From OCS155 cluster bacterium AG-422-J23 (lineage in GTDB: Bacteria > Actinomycetota > Acidimicrobiia > Actinomarinales > Actinomarinaceae), in contig QCMT01000001.1 of NCBI GenBank assembly GCA_003213625.1, forward strand, positions 36,615 through 100,614: a stretch of DNA of 64,000 bases. The letters are read 5' to 3'. The notes below the pieces were generated by a model. That model did no database searches. It was not told the DNA's origin and was given only the letters and a program-made list of their open reading frames with translations. The position numbers were made by a program, and so were the translations under genes. Below are positions 21,706 through 31,181 of this stretch, one piece after another; position 1 is the first letter of the stretch, and every line of letters starts with the position of its first letter.

Positions 21706-24303
21706 ATGCTTGAAGATTCATATGAGCCATTAAGTATTGAACAAAAATGGCAATCAGAGTGGGAATTAAAAAATCAATTCAAACCAGTTGAATCTGATAA
21801 ACAATTTTCGATTGTAATACCACCTCCAAATGTAACTGGCTCATTACACATGGGTCATGCGTTAGAACATTCAATAATTGATGTAATTGTGCGTATAAAA
21901 AGACTTCAGGGATTTGAAACATTGTGGGTTCCAGGAACTGATCATGCAGGAATTATTACACAACTACTTGTCGAAAATGAATTATCTGAAAAAGGTCTTT
22001 CAAAAGAAGATGTTGGTCGTGAGAATTTCATTTCAAAAGTATGGGAGTGGAAAGAAAAATCAGGTGAAAACATATCAGGACAAATGAAGAAACTAGGTAT
22101 GAGTTGTGATTGGTCAAGGGAGAGATTCACAATGGATGAAGGGTTGTCAGCAGCTGTTAGACAAGTTTTTGTAACCCTCTATGACTCTGGGTTTATTTAT
22201 AAAGGTTCAAGAATGGTTAATTGGGATACAAAACTAATGTCTGCAGTCTCAGACCTTGAGGTCAATCTTGAGGAACAAACAGGCAAACTCTGGAGTGTTA
22301 AATATAAATGTGGTGATGAATTTATCACAATCGCTACTACTAGACCAGAGACTATTCTTGCTGATACAGCCGTTGCAGTTAACCCTGATGATGAAAGATA
22401 TAAGAACTTTATAGGAAAAACAGCAATTATCCCAATCGTAAATAGAGAGGTTCCGATTATCGCCGATGAGTATGTAGATAAAGAATTTGGTTCTGGATGT
22501 GTAAAGATAACACCTGCACATGATTTTAATGATTATGAGATCGGCTTGAAACATGATCTAGAAGTCATATCTTGCATGAAGTTAGATGGAACAATGTCTG
22601 ACGATGATTTTATGCCAGAAAATTATAAAAATTTAGATAGATTTGAAGCAAGAGACCAGATAGTGAATGAGTTATCTGAATTAGGCTTCCTTGTCTCCGC
22701 TGATGATCACGTAATCCAATTACCAAAAGGGGATAGATCAAAAAGCATACTTGAACCAATGATCACCGACCAATGGTTTGTAAAGACAAAAGAGTTGGCT
22801 GATAGAGGTATCGCTGAAGTTGAGAATGAAAATATGAAGTTTATTCCAAAAAATTGGGAGAAAACTTATTTTGAGTGGATGTACAACATACAAGATTGGT
22901 GTATTTCTAGACAAATTTGGTGGGGTCATCAGATTCCGGCATGGTATGACGAGGATGGAAACATCTATGTAGCTACGACTGAATCAGAGGTTAGAGCAAA
23001 ATATAAACTCTCAGATGATTTGAAATTATCGCAAGATAAAGATGTTTTGGACACTTGGTTTTCATCAGCATTATGGCCATTCTCCACTCTAGGTTGGCCT
23101 GAGGAAAGCACGGATTTAGAGAAATACTATCCAACCTCATTATTAGTAACAGGTTTTGACATAATCTTTTTCTGGGTTGCCAGGATGATAATGATGGGTC
23201 TGAATTTTAATGACGATGTCCCGTTCAAGGATATATTGATTCATGGGCTGGTAAGAGACTCTAAAGGTAGAAAAATGTCAAAGAGTTTAAAAAATACAAT
23301 TGATCCATTGGAGCTATCTGAAAAACATGGTGCAGATGCATTGCGCTTCTCATTAATAGAGAAAGCAGCTCCAGGACAAGATGTTCCTTTTGATGAAGAG
23401 TGGACAATTGCCGCAAAGAAATTTGGAAACAAGCTATGGAATGCTGCAAAGTTTGTACACTTATACTCCCCAGAAGATAAAAGAACTGATGATATTAAAG
23501 AAATAACTTTTCCCGAAAACGTATGGATTACTTCTAGATTTGATGAAGTCTTAGCTGAATTTAATGAATTATTTGAAAAATATAAAATATCAGATGCGTA
23601 TAAGTTAATTTACAATTTTGTCTGGTCAGATTTGTTTGATTGGTATTTTGAGTTTTCCAAAAACTTAATTGATGATGAGAAAACAAAAGCTGAGACTATG
23701 TTTGTACTTAGAACAACATTCTTAAAAAGTATAAAAATATTGAATCCTGCAATGCCGCACATAACTGAAGAAATTTGGTCAACCTTTGAGGATGATCTTT
23801 TGATAAATAACACTTGGCCCGAAGTTGAAGGCAAAGAGTTGAACCCCGACGCTAACGACGTTGAAAATTTGAAAGAAGTTATTTCTCAAATAAGAAATTT
23901 CAAAGCTACATATCAATTAAAAAATAAAGAAATATTAAAACTTAATTTAAGTAAAGATGTTAGCCCTTGGTTTACAAAACAGCTAGAAAACATTGGAAAT
24001 ATAGAATTAAATCTCAATTCTTCAGAGGATAAAAATAAAAAACAAGTAGTTTTTCAATCAGGAAACTATGAATTTTATCTTCTAGCCGAAGACTATATAG
24101 ATATTGATGTAGAAATTAAAAAGCTAGACAAGAAAATTGAAGATCTCTCTAAAACACTAGCAGTCTCTAAATCGAGATTAGAAAATGAAAAATTTATCAA
24201 AAATGCAAAAGAAGAATTAATTGAAAAAGAAAAACAAAATGTTATTGAAGTTGAAAACGAGATAGAGCTACTAAAACAGACACGGGATCAATTCAGTGTC
24301 TGA
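21706..24303 (+). CDS. valS: Valyl-tRNA synthetase
   Basis: An 865-residue class Ia synthetase that charges tRNA-Val. The HIGH motif appears as LHMGHALEHS in PPPNVTGSLHMGHA, the KMSKS motif as GRKMSKSLKN, an editing domain lies between (about 190-340, with TTRPETILADTAV), and a C-terminal coiled coil is visible near residues 805-860. It starts four bases after clpX and its stop overlaps the folC start. clpX-valS-folC-ndk order is typical for actinobacteria. Confident call. Confidence 0.96.
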   Translation: MLEDSYEPLSIEQKWQSEWELKNQFKPVESDKQFSIVIPPPNVTGSLHMGHALEHSIIDVIVRIKRLQGFETLWVPGTDHAGIITQLLVENELSEKGLSKEDVGRENFISKVWEWKEKSGENISGQMKKLGMSCDWSRERFTMDEGLSAAVRQVFVTLYDSGFIYKGSRMVNWDTKLMSAVSDLEVNLEEQTGKLWSVKYKCGDEFITIATTRPETILADTAVAVNPDDERYKNFIGKTAIIPIVNREVPIIADEYVDKEFGSGCVKITPAHDFNDYEIGLKHDLEVISCMKLDGTMSDDDFMPENYKNLDRFEARDQIVNELSELGFLVSADDHVIQLPKGDRSKSILEPMITDQWFVKTKELADRGIAEVENENMKFIPKNWEKTYFEWMYNIQDWCISRQIWWGHQIPAWYDEDGNIYVATTESEVRAKYKLSDDLKLSQDKDVLDTWFSSALWPFSTLGWPEESTDLEKYYPTSLLVTGFDIIFFWVARMIMMGLNFNDDVPFKDILIHGLVRDSKGRKMSKSLKNTIDPLELSEKHGADALRFSLIEKAAPGQDVPFDEEWTIAAKKFGNKLWNAAKFVHLYSPEDKRTDDIKEITFPENVWITSRFDEVLAEFNELFEKYKISDAYKLIYNFVWSDLFDWYFEFSKNLIDDEKTKAETMFVLRTTFLKSIKILNPAMPHITEEIWSTFEDDLLINNTWPEVEGKELNPDANDVENLKEVISQIRNFKATYQLKNKEILKLNLSKDVSPWFTKQLENIGNIELNLNSSEDKNKKQVVFQSGNYEFYLLAEDYIDIDVEIKKLDKKIEDLSKTLAVSKSRLENEKFIKNAKEELIEKEKQNVIEVENEIELLKQTRDQFSV

Positions 24304-25450
24304 TGAATTCAAGATATATCTAAATTCAAAAATAGGAAAAAGAAATAAAAATTTAGAAGTCCTAGCTTCTTTTTTCGAAAGTAACGAACTTCAAATTTTA
24401 AAGGAAAAGTCAATCTCTATTGTTGGTACTAATGGCAAAACATCCTCGGCATTTTATTTAAATGAAATTTTCACAAAGAATGATATCTCATCTGTGTTAT
24501 TTACCTCTCCTCATTTGGTTAACGTAAATGAACGAATAAAGATAAACAATGAAATTATTTCAGATAAAAAGATTTCATTGTACATGGATGATTTAAAACA
24601 ATTTGAATCTGAAAATAACATTGAACTTGCATATTTCGAGACACTTTTTCTTACAAGTTGTAAATTATTTTTAGAAAGTGAAGCAGATTATTTTATTGTA
24701 GAGGCAGGTATTGGTGGATTATATGACACTACTTCGATACTAAATGTAGATACAGTCTGTATTACTAACGTTAATTACGATCATATGGATTTGTTAGGTG
24801 AATCGTTAGAAGAGATTTTCCATCAAAAAATCCAAATATCAGACAATCCAAAACGTATTATTTTTGGTGATCCTAATCTTTATAAAGTTCATAAAACTTA
24901 TGTGCATGATATGTTTGATTTAACTGATAAAGATATATATTTGAATGATTTAGAAAGCCAAAACAAGATGAGTCTAAATTTTGGAACAGCATTAAAAATA
25001 TTTGAATCAATCATTGCAAATTTTGACGAAGACAAAACGAGTAATGAAGAAAGCTATCCCAAAGCTCCAGGGAGGTTTGAAGAAGTCTCAAAAAATCCTA
25101 TAAAAATTATTGATGGAGCCCATAATGCTTCAAGCTTTGAGACATTAGTTAGTTTTATAGAGGAGAACCATAAAATAGGTGATTTTGATATATACATTGG
25201 AATGAAAAAAGGAAAAAATACTAATGAATTTATGAATAAAATTTTCGCAAAGAATTTTAATCAAATTTATCTTATTGAAAATGATTCATTCTTTGAGCAA
25301 ACTAAAACATCAGATTTTGAGAATTACTTTAATGAAAATGGACTTACCTATAAGCTAGCAAACGTTGATGATTTTTATACATCAAAGAATCCATCTATAT
25401 TGACAGGAAGTTTATATTTAGTTGGTAAATACAAAAAGGAATATTCATGA
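24296..25450 (+). CDS. folC: Folylpolyglutamate / dihydrofolate synthase
   Basis: A 384-residue Mur-ligase-family enzyme that adds glutamate to folates (and possibly makes dihydrofolate). The P-loop is VGTNGKTSS; TSPHLVNVNERIKIN follows, then YFETLF and the Mg-binding VEAGIGGLYDTTS, NVNYDHMDLLG and the C-terminal IIDGAHNASSF. The start is GTG 24296, overlapping valS by eight bases. At 384 residues it is shorter than the usual 420-450, consistent with the trimmed genes elsewhere here. Confident call. Confidence 0.92.
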   Translation: MSDEFKIYLNSKIGKRNKNLEVLASFFESNELQILKEKSISIVGTNGKTSSAFYLNEIFTKNDISSVLFTSPHLVNVNERIKINNEIISDKKISLYMDDLKQFESENNIELAYFETLFLTSCKLFLESEADYFIVEAGIGGLYDTTSILNVDTVCITNVNYDHMDLLGESLEEIFHQKIQISDNPKRIIFGDPNLYKVHKTYVHDMFDLTDKDIYLNDLESQNKMSLNFGTALKIFESIIANFDEDKTSNEESYPKAPGRFEEVSKNPIKIIDGAHNASSFETLVSFIEENHKIGDFDIYIGMKKGKNTNEFMNKIFAKNFNQIYLIENDSFFEQTKTSDFENYFNENGLTYKLANVDDFYTSKNPSILTGSLYLVGKYKKEYS

Positions 25451-25845
25451 AAACTTTCTTTATGGTAAAACCAGATGGTGTAAAAAGAAATATTGTTGGA
25501 CAAGTAATTGACCGCGTTGAGCAAGAGGGATTTAAAATAACAAAAATGAAAATGATGACTATAACTACAGATCTTGCTGAGCAGCACTATGGTGAACACA
25601 AAGATAAACCATTCTTCCAAGATTTAGTTTCCTTCATAACAAGTGGCCCAGTTGTAGCCATGGAAGTTGAAGGAGAAAATGCTGTAAGCGAAGTTCGTAG
25701 AATAATGGGCGCAACAAATCCAGCTGATGCAGACCCAGGCACAATAAGAGCAGATTTTGCAACCAAACTAGAAGAAAATGTAGTGCACGGTTCTGATTCA
25801 GAAGAGAGTGCTGAGAGAGAATTAGGCCTTTTTTTTAACAATTAA
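25447..25845 (+). CDS. ndk: Nucleoside diphosphate kinase
   Basis: A 132-residue kinase that equilibrates nucleoside di- and triphosphates. The opening KTFFMVKPDGVKRN and the active-site histidine in NVVHGSDSEESAEREL are canonical, as is the Kpn loop region GATNPADADPGTIR. Start overlaps the folC stop (ATGA). A weak AT-only inverted repeat (25840-25859) overlaps the stop codon and may slow transcription before mreB. Confident call. Confidence 0.96.
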   Translation: MKTFFMVKPDGVKRNIVGQVIDRVEQEGFKITKMKMMTITTDLAEQHYGEHKDKPFFQDLVSFITSGPVVAMEVEGENAVSEVRRIMGATNPADADPGTIRADFATKLEENVVHGSDSEESAERELGLFFNN

Positions 25846-25889
25846 ATTTCTATTTAATTTGATTATTCAGTCTATTAATCTAGATATAC

Positions 25890-26933
25890 ATGGCTGGAAT
25901 TAATTTAAGAAGATCGCTTTTTGGTGGCAACGATATCGCTATTGATTTAGGAACTGCCAACACTTTGATATACGTCAAAGGCGTTGGAGTGATGGTTGAT
26001 GAACCTACGTTGATTGCTGTAAATAAAGAGGATGGCTCAATCCTTACTGTTGGGGAAGAGGCAAAAAACTTAGTGGGTCGAGTCCCCGATTCAATAAAAT
26101 TAATTAAACCTTTAAGAGATGGAGTGATTTCAGAAATCGAAATGGCCGAAGAACTTGTAAAAACCTTACTAACAAGAGCAATAGGAAGGTCCTATTCAAG
26201 ACCAAGAATTGTTATGTGTGTTCCAAATGGTGTTACCAGTGTTGAGCAAAGATCCATAGAAACTGCTGCTCACGCTACAGGTGCATCTGAAGTTTATACC
26301 GTTGAAGAGCCAATGGCAGCTGCAATAGGTGCAGGTCTACAAATTTATGAACCTTTTGGAAATATGGTAATCGACATTGGTGGAGGAACAACAGAAATTG
26401 CTGTTATTTCAATGGGAGACATAGTAAACGCTAACTCTGTAAGAGTTGGTGGAGAGGATATGACCGATAGACTCATTGAATGGTTAAGAACAGAACATTC
26501 TATGTTGGTGGATGAGGGAATTGCAGAATCTCTAAAGCATGCAATCGGATCTGCTTATCAATACGACAAAGAGCCACAAGTTACAGTAACGGGTCGAGAT
26601 ATTGTAAAAGGTGTCCCAAAACAAGTTCTACTAGAGGCCTCAGATGTTAGAAATGCACTAAGTCCAGTGGTTCAAGATATTATTGAGGCAGTAAGAATGT
26701 CTCTTTCCCAAACTCCACCTGCGTTAGTTTCAGATATAGATAAATATGGTGCATGGTTAACTGGGGGAGGATCTCTCTTAAAGCAATTGGACAGGAAGAT
26801 AGCAGAAGAACTTGGTATTCCAATTAATATGACAGAAGATCCATTAAGTACAGTTGTTGTTGGTTCAGGTATATGTTTAGAGAGATTTGATGATTACAAT
26901 TCCGTACTCAAATCATCTCCAAAACCAAACTAA
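25890..26933 (+). CDS. mreB: Rod-shape determining protein MreB
   Basis: A 347-residue bacterial actin that directs lateral wall synthesis. It shows the ATP-binding phosphate loops DLGTANTLIYV and DIGGGTTEIAV, plus the adenosine motif GGGSLLKQLD. The N-terminal ARRSLFGG-like amphipathic membrane-binding region is present as INLRRSLFGGND. It heads mreB-mreC-mreD-mrdA-rodA, a full elongasome cluster, which implies a rod or elongating cell despite the streamlined genome. Confident call. Confidence 0.95.
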   Translation: MAGINLRRSLFGGNDIAIDLGTANTLIYVKGVGVMVDEPTLIAVNKEDGSILTVGEEAKNLVGRVPDSIKLIKPLRDGVISEIEMAEELVKTLLTRAIGRSYSRPRIVMCVPNGVTSVEQRSIETAAHATGASEVYTVEEPMAAAIGAGLQIYEPFGNMVIDIGGGTTEIAVISMGDIVNANSVRVGGEDMTDRLIEWLRTEHSMLVDEGIAESLKHAIGSAYQYDKEPQVTVTGRDIVKGVPKQVLLEASDVRNALSPVVQDIIEAVRMSLSQTPPALVSDIDKYGAWLTGGGSLLKQLDRKIAEELGIPINMTEDPLSTVVVGSGICLERFDDYNSVLKSSPKPN

Positions 26934-26935
26934 AT

Positions 26936-27739
26936 ATGAAAGATGGCAATCTAAGAGTAAGAAATTACATTATTTTCGTTATTTTTATATTGTTTTCCTT
27001 TTCTATAATGGTTTTGGACTTTTTTTCTAACCAAGAAATATCCTCAACTATTTCAAAAAGAATGAATTTTCTGATTCCTTCAAGCGTAAATTTTCCAGAT
27101 TATTTGGAATTTTTTGATACTGAATTGTTCCAAACAAGAAATAATTTGATAAATGAAAACATACGTCTCAAGAATGAAGTTTTAGAGTTAAGAAAACTTA
27201 AAATAGAAAATGATCTCTTAAAAGAGGAACTAGATGCTAACAAAAATCTTATCGAATCTGTTGATTCCACAAATTATTTTTATATAAAAACTACAGCATT
27301 CATTAAAAATAATGAAAATAAATATCTCGTATCAGGAGGTTATGATAAAAACTTTGAAAAGAATGATATTGTTATCAATGAAGAGGGCTTTGTAGTCGGA
27401 TTCGTTGATAAAATTTTTCAAAACCACTCTGAAATTATTTTTTTAGACGATGTCGATTTTTCAATGCCAGGTTTAGATAGGTTTGGAAATGAATATTTAA
27501 TACAAAACAATGGAAGCCAATTGTCGGTATACACAACATCAGTAAATGAATTAACCGCAAATATTGACTTTATATTTACGGCTTCTATATTTGATCAGCC
27601 AGGAAGATTCCCCATTGTATCTCTATCTGATGCAAAAGTCACAGTTGATGACAATAAAATATCTTCAAATATAGATATAGAAGAAATAAGTTTTTCCTTT
27701 ACTGATATTTATATAGTTAAGACCAATGATTTACCTTAG
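26936..27739 (+). CDS. mreC: Rod-shape determining protein MreC
   Basis: A 267-residue bitopic membrane protein: a single membrane helix at about residues 10-28, a coiled coil at about 65-105 (LINENIRLKNEVLELRKLKI-type heptads) and a beta-rich extracytoplasmic domain. MreC links MreB with PBP2. Sequence identity in this family is low, so the call leans on position between mreB and mreD and on the architecture. It overlaps mreD by 14 bp. Confidence 0.88.
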   Translation: MKDGNLRVRNYIIFVIFILFSFSIMVLDFFSNQEISSTISKRMNFLIPSSVNFPDYLEFFDTELFQTRNNLINENIRLKNEVLELRKLKIENDLLKEELDANKNLIESVDSTNYFYIKTTAFIKNNENKYLVSGGYDKNFEKNDIVINEEGFVVGFVDKIFQNHSEIIFLDDVDFSMPGLDRFGNEYLIQNNGSQLSVYTTSVNELTANIDFIFTASIFDQPGRFPIVSLSDAKVTVDDNKISSNIDIEEISFSFTDIYIVKTNDLP

Positions 27740-28196
27740 AAATCTACTATCAATTATTGCTTTTGTTTTCTTGTTGTTTATTGAGTTAATAATTAATACA
27801 ATTTTAAATTTTGATTATTTTTTAATAATGCCATTTTTCATTGGAATGTTTATAATTTCAACTCGAAGATTTTCTAATTTTTACATATCTGTATTTTTGG
27901 TTGCTGGTATTTATTACGACGCACTATATTCTTCAAATATTCTAGGATTTTCAAGTGCTAAATTTTTAATAACAATGATTTTGATGAACTTCATAGTTGC
28001 AAACCAACAAAATAATACATATCTGGACCTTGCTACATTTACAGTAGGAATCTTTATTTATAAATTTACATATTCATTGGAATATCTAAATCCTGAGTTT
28101 TTATATCAAATATTGATTTCATCTTTGGTCAATTACTTTTTATTTAGAATTTTGAACATTACCATAGGTAAAAATGTTCTTAAACAAAAGATATAA
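27726..28196 (+). CDS. mreD: Rod-shape determining protein MreD
   Basis: A 156-residue, very hydrophobic protein with about five predicted membrane helices and few charged residues, matching MreD in size and topology. It overlaps mreC by 14 bp and the PBP2 gene by 23 bp. The family is too variable for motif recognition, so gene order is the main evidence. It is part of the elongation complex in the cytoplasmic membrane. Confidence 0.82.
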   Translation: MIYLRNLLSIIAFVFLLFIELIINTILNFDYFLIMPFFIGMFIISTRRFSNFYISVFLVAGIYYDALYSSNILGFSSAKFLITMILMNFIVANQQNNTYLDLATFTVGIFIYKFTYSLEYLNPEFLYQILISSLVNYFLFRILNITIGKNVLKQKI

Positions 28197-30012
28197 CCTC
28201 TTTGCATTATTTTTAATTGGCTTCTTTATATACATAGTTTCTTTTCTTTTTGATTTACAAGTTTTATCAAGGGATACGGCATTAAGTGCAATAGACAACC
28301 AAACTACTGATACATTTTATATAACAGCACCAAGAGGAGATATTTTTGATGACCAAAATGAAAGATTAGCGACTTCTTCTATGGAGCCTCATCTTTTTCT
28401 AAATTTAAGGAAAATTGATGACAATAATATTGAGATTTATGAACAGTTTATACAATATAATTTTCCTGATTTAGATCAAGATGACTTTAACAAACTATTT
28501 ATAAATAGGAATAATCTTGAAATTGTTGGAAATATATCTACCTTTTCTGCACTTGAGCGACAGAAACTTTTAGAGTTGGATGCATTTGAAATCTTTGATT
28601 TTCCAATCAGGAAATATAATTATGACAATTTAACATCTCACGTCATCGGATATGTTGGAAAGCCTACCTCTGATGATTTTGAAGAATTTCCACATACCAA
28701 AAATACATTACAAGTTGGTAAAAACGGTCTTGAAAAATATTATGAAAATACACTAACCGGTATTCCAGGAGAAATTATTTTTAAGGGAAGTGAAATATTA
28801 GAGTTCATACCTCCACAAAAAGGAAATGATATATCCATATCACTAAATATTGAAACCCAAGAGGTCGTAAAAGAATCTCTTTTACAAGGAATAGAACTTG
28901 CAAATGAAAATGAAGATACAAAGGATAAAGTAATTAGAAGTGCATCAATTGTTATTGATGTAAATACAGGTGCAATAGTTTCTATGGTTTCTCTGCCAGA
29001 TTTCAATCCAAATCAGTTCATTGATGGAATTTCAAATCAAGATTTCGAACAACTTAATCGTGTACAAGCATTTAACAATTTTGCTATTCAGGGCCTCTAT
29101 CCACCTGGTTCGGTATTTAAAGTTGTATCTTACTGGCTAGCAGAAAATGAAGGACTTTTTCCAGAAGGCTTAAATTCAAGAAGAGGGAGAGTCGATTGCA
29201 AGGGAAGTTTATCATTTGGATTTGATGATGGTTCTCAACAAGTGTATAAAGACTGGAAAGAAGATGGTCATGGAAGAGTAAATTTAAGTTCAGCGATGCA
29301 ACAATCATGCAATGTATACTTTTGGGACATAGCGCTAAATATCTGGAGAACCTATGAAGGTACACAAAATGAATCCATCTTACAAAATTACGCAAAAGAT
29401 TTAGGTTTTGGTGAACTCACAAATATAGATCTTCCTTTTGAGAGAAATGGAATAATACCTGATAGAGAAGTTTTTGAAGAATGGACAGTCTCACGTCCTG
29501 ATTTAGTTAGACCAGAAGGGTGGCTGGGTGGTGACCTTATGAACTTAATTATTGGTCAGGGTGCAATAACTGTGACACCTATTCAAGTAGCAAATGCATA
29601 TAAAACATTACTTACCTCAACTTCATCTAGTCCTTATCTAAATCTTGAAGCTTCTGATAACTTTAAGTTAAGAAAATACAATGTATCTGACGAATTTATT
29701 GATTTTTTAAAAAATGATTTAAATTTGGTAACTAACAAAAATGGAACGGCATATGCAGCATTTGAAGTAATGGGCAGAAAAGCAAATGATGTTGGTGGAA
29801 AGACAGGTACTGCTCAAAATCCAGGAGAAAAAAATAATACTTCATGGTTTGTTGGTATTGACTCTGTTAGCAATCCTCAGCATGTTGTTGTCACCGTAGT
29901 AGAAGAGGGAGGTTCAGGAAGTGCAATCGCAGCACCAATTAGCAGAAGAATAATTCAACATTTAATTGGCAGTGAACTAACTCCTGTAAGATATGGAGAG
30001 ATTACCGAATGA
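28174..30012 (+). CDS. mrdA: Penicillin-binding protein 2 (elongation transpeptidase)
   Basis: A 612-residue class B penicillin-binding protein. One membrane helix (about 9-28) is followed by the dimerisation domain beginning RGDIFDDQNERLA and the transpeptidase domain with Ser313-x2-Lys316 (GSVFK), Ser378-Cys-Asn380 and Lys543-Thr-Gly545. These are the acylation nucleophile and the second and third active-site motifs. It cross-links peptidoglycan during side-wall growth together with RodA, encoded next with a four-base overlap. Confident call. Confidence 0.94.
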   Translation: MFLNKRYNLFALFLIGFFIYIVSFLFDLQVLSRDTALSAIDNQTTDTFYITAPRGDIFDDQNERLATSSMEPHLFLNLRKIDDNNIEIYEQFIQYNFPDLDQDDFNKLFINRNNLEIVGNISTFSALERQKLLELDAFEIFDFPIRKYNYDNLTSHVIGYVGKPTSDDFEEFPHTKNTLQVGKNGLEKYYENTLTGIPGEIIFKGSEILEFIPPQKGNDISISLNIETQEVVKESLLQGIELANENEDTKDKVIRSASIVIDVNTGAIVSMVSLPDFNPNQFIDGISNQDFEQLNRVQAFNNFAIQGLYPPGSVFKVVSYWLAENEGLFPEGLNSRRGRVDCKGSLSFGFDDGSQQVYKDWKEDGHGRVNLSSAMQQSCNVYFWDIALNIWRTYEGTQNESILQNYAKDLGFGELTNIDLPFERNGIIPDREVFEEWTVSRPDLVRPEGWLGGDLMNLIIGQGAITVTPIQVANAYKTLLTSTSSSPYLNLEASDNFKLRKYNVSDEFIDFLKNDLNLVTNKNGTAYAAFEVMGRKANDVGGKTGTAQNPGEKNNTSWFVGIDSVSNPQHVVVTVVEEGGSGSAIAAPISRRIIQHLIGSELTPVRYGEITE

Positions 30013-31109
30013 ATACCAGAAAAATTACTCTTTTAGGACCTCAGGGAACAAATATATTTATTTTATTGATATTCCTTTTTTTTATTTTTATATCATGGTT
30101 TACTCTTTATACACTTACAGATTTTGAAGGTCTTGAATTTGATGTAGATAATATTTTGACTAGGCAAGTAGTTTTTTCAGTAGCCTCAATTATTGTATTT
30201 TTTCTCCTTACATATTTATCAATTGATAATCTACAAAATTATTCCAATATTTTATTTTTTATAGTTGTAGGTTTATTAGGTTCTTTATATTTCACACAAC
30301 CTAGATTAGGAGTACGTAGATGGTTCGATCTTGGCCCAATTGACATACAGCCATCTGAATTTGCAAAAGTAATCATTGTTGTTTTTGTTGCTAACTACCT
30401 TTCAAGAAACTTAAATAAAGGAATTTTGATAGCTTTAATATTTGGAACAGTACTGCTTATTAACTTTCAACCAGATTTAGGAACTGCTTTAATTATTTCT
30501 TTTGTCTTTTTATCAATGTTACTTCTATCAAATATAAAGTTACGATATATGTCACTCCTCTTATTAACAGGAGTATCTCTATTTTTTATATTTTTAGAAA
30601 TTGGATCAAGAGTTGACAATATAAACATTGTCACTCAATACCAAATCAGCCGGTTGAATGAGTTTTTTTCAGCTGATCTTGACTTCTCTCAATCTCAAAG
30701 TCGTTTACTAATTTCTAGTGGTGGACTATTTGGACAATATTTTGCAACCGAAAATATTGAAAAAATATTTGTGCCAGTTGAGACAACAGATTTTATCTTT
30801 GCAGCATACGCGTACAATTTTGGTTTTTTTGGAATTTTATTCTTACTTGCTCTCTGGGGATTATTGTTCAGTAGGCTCAGAAGAATCCTTACAGTCTCTG
30901 ACTCAGATTTTGATAAGTTTGTAATTGCTGGTTTTATTGCACTACTATCTTTTCAAATAATTATAAATATATCAACTGTCGTTGGCTTAATCCCTGTTAC
31001 CGGCTTACCCTTTCCTTTGTTAAGCTTAGGAGGATCATCTATGGTCTCAATAGCTGTAATTTTTGGGATTACAAACAGAATATTTATAGAAAATAACATC
31101 ACAATTTAA
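30009..31109 (+). CDS. rodA: Peptidoglycan glycosyltransferase RodA (SEDS family)
   Basis: A 366-residue polytopic protein with about ten membrane helices. SEDS family landmarks are RRWFDLGPIDIQPSEFAK, NFQPDLGTALII (with the catalytic Asp in the PDLGT segment), and the C-terminal GLIPVTGLPFPLLSLGGSSM. RodA polymerises glycan strands as the partner of PBP2. It closes the mre operon; the next gene is 60-70 bp away and has its own ribosome-binding site. Confident call. Confidence 0.94.
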   Translation: MNTRKITLLGPQGTNIFILLIFLFFIFISWFTLYTLTDFEGLEFDVDNILTRQVVFSVASIIVFFLLTYLSIDNLQNYSNILFFIVVGLLGSLYFTQPRLGVRRWFDLGPIDIQPSEFAKVIIVVFVANYLSRNLNKGILIALIFGTVLLINFQPDLGTALIISFVFLSMLLLSNIKLRYMSLLLLTGVSLFFIFLEIGSRVDNINIVTQYQISRLNEFFSADLDFSQSQSRLLISSGGLFGQYFATENIEKIFVPVETTDFIFAAYAYNFGFFGILFLLALWGLLFSRLRRILTVSDSDFDKFVIAGFIALLSFQIIINISTVVGLIPVTGLPFPLLSLGGSSMVSIAVIFGITNRIFIENNITI

Positions 31110-31181
31110 TATTTAAAGCGTATTATTCTCTGACTATGAAGTTTTTAAATATATTCTCACATCATAAATATGGAGGTTTTA

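Noticed and set aside
25840..25859. A terminator between ndk and mreB
   Set aside because: AATTAAAT-TTCT-ATTTAATT is an 8-bp A/T-only stem without a T-run, too weak to call.
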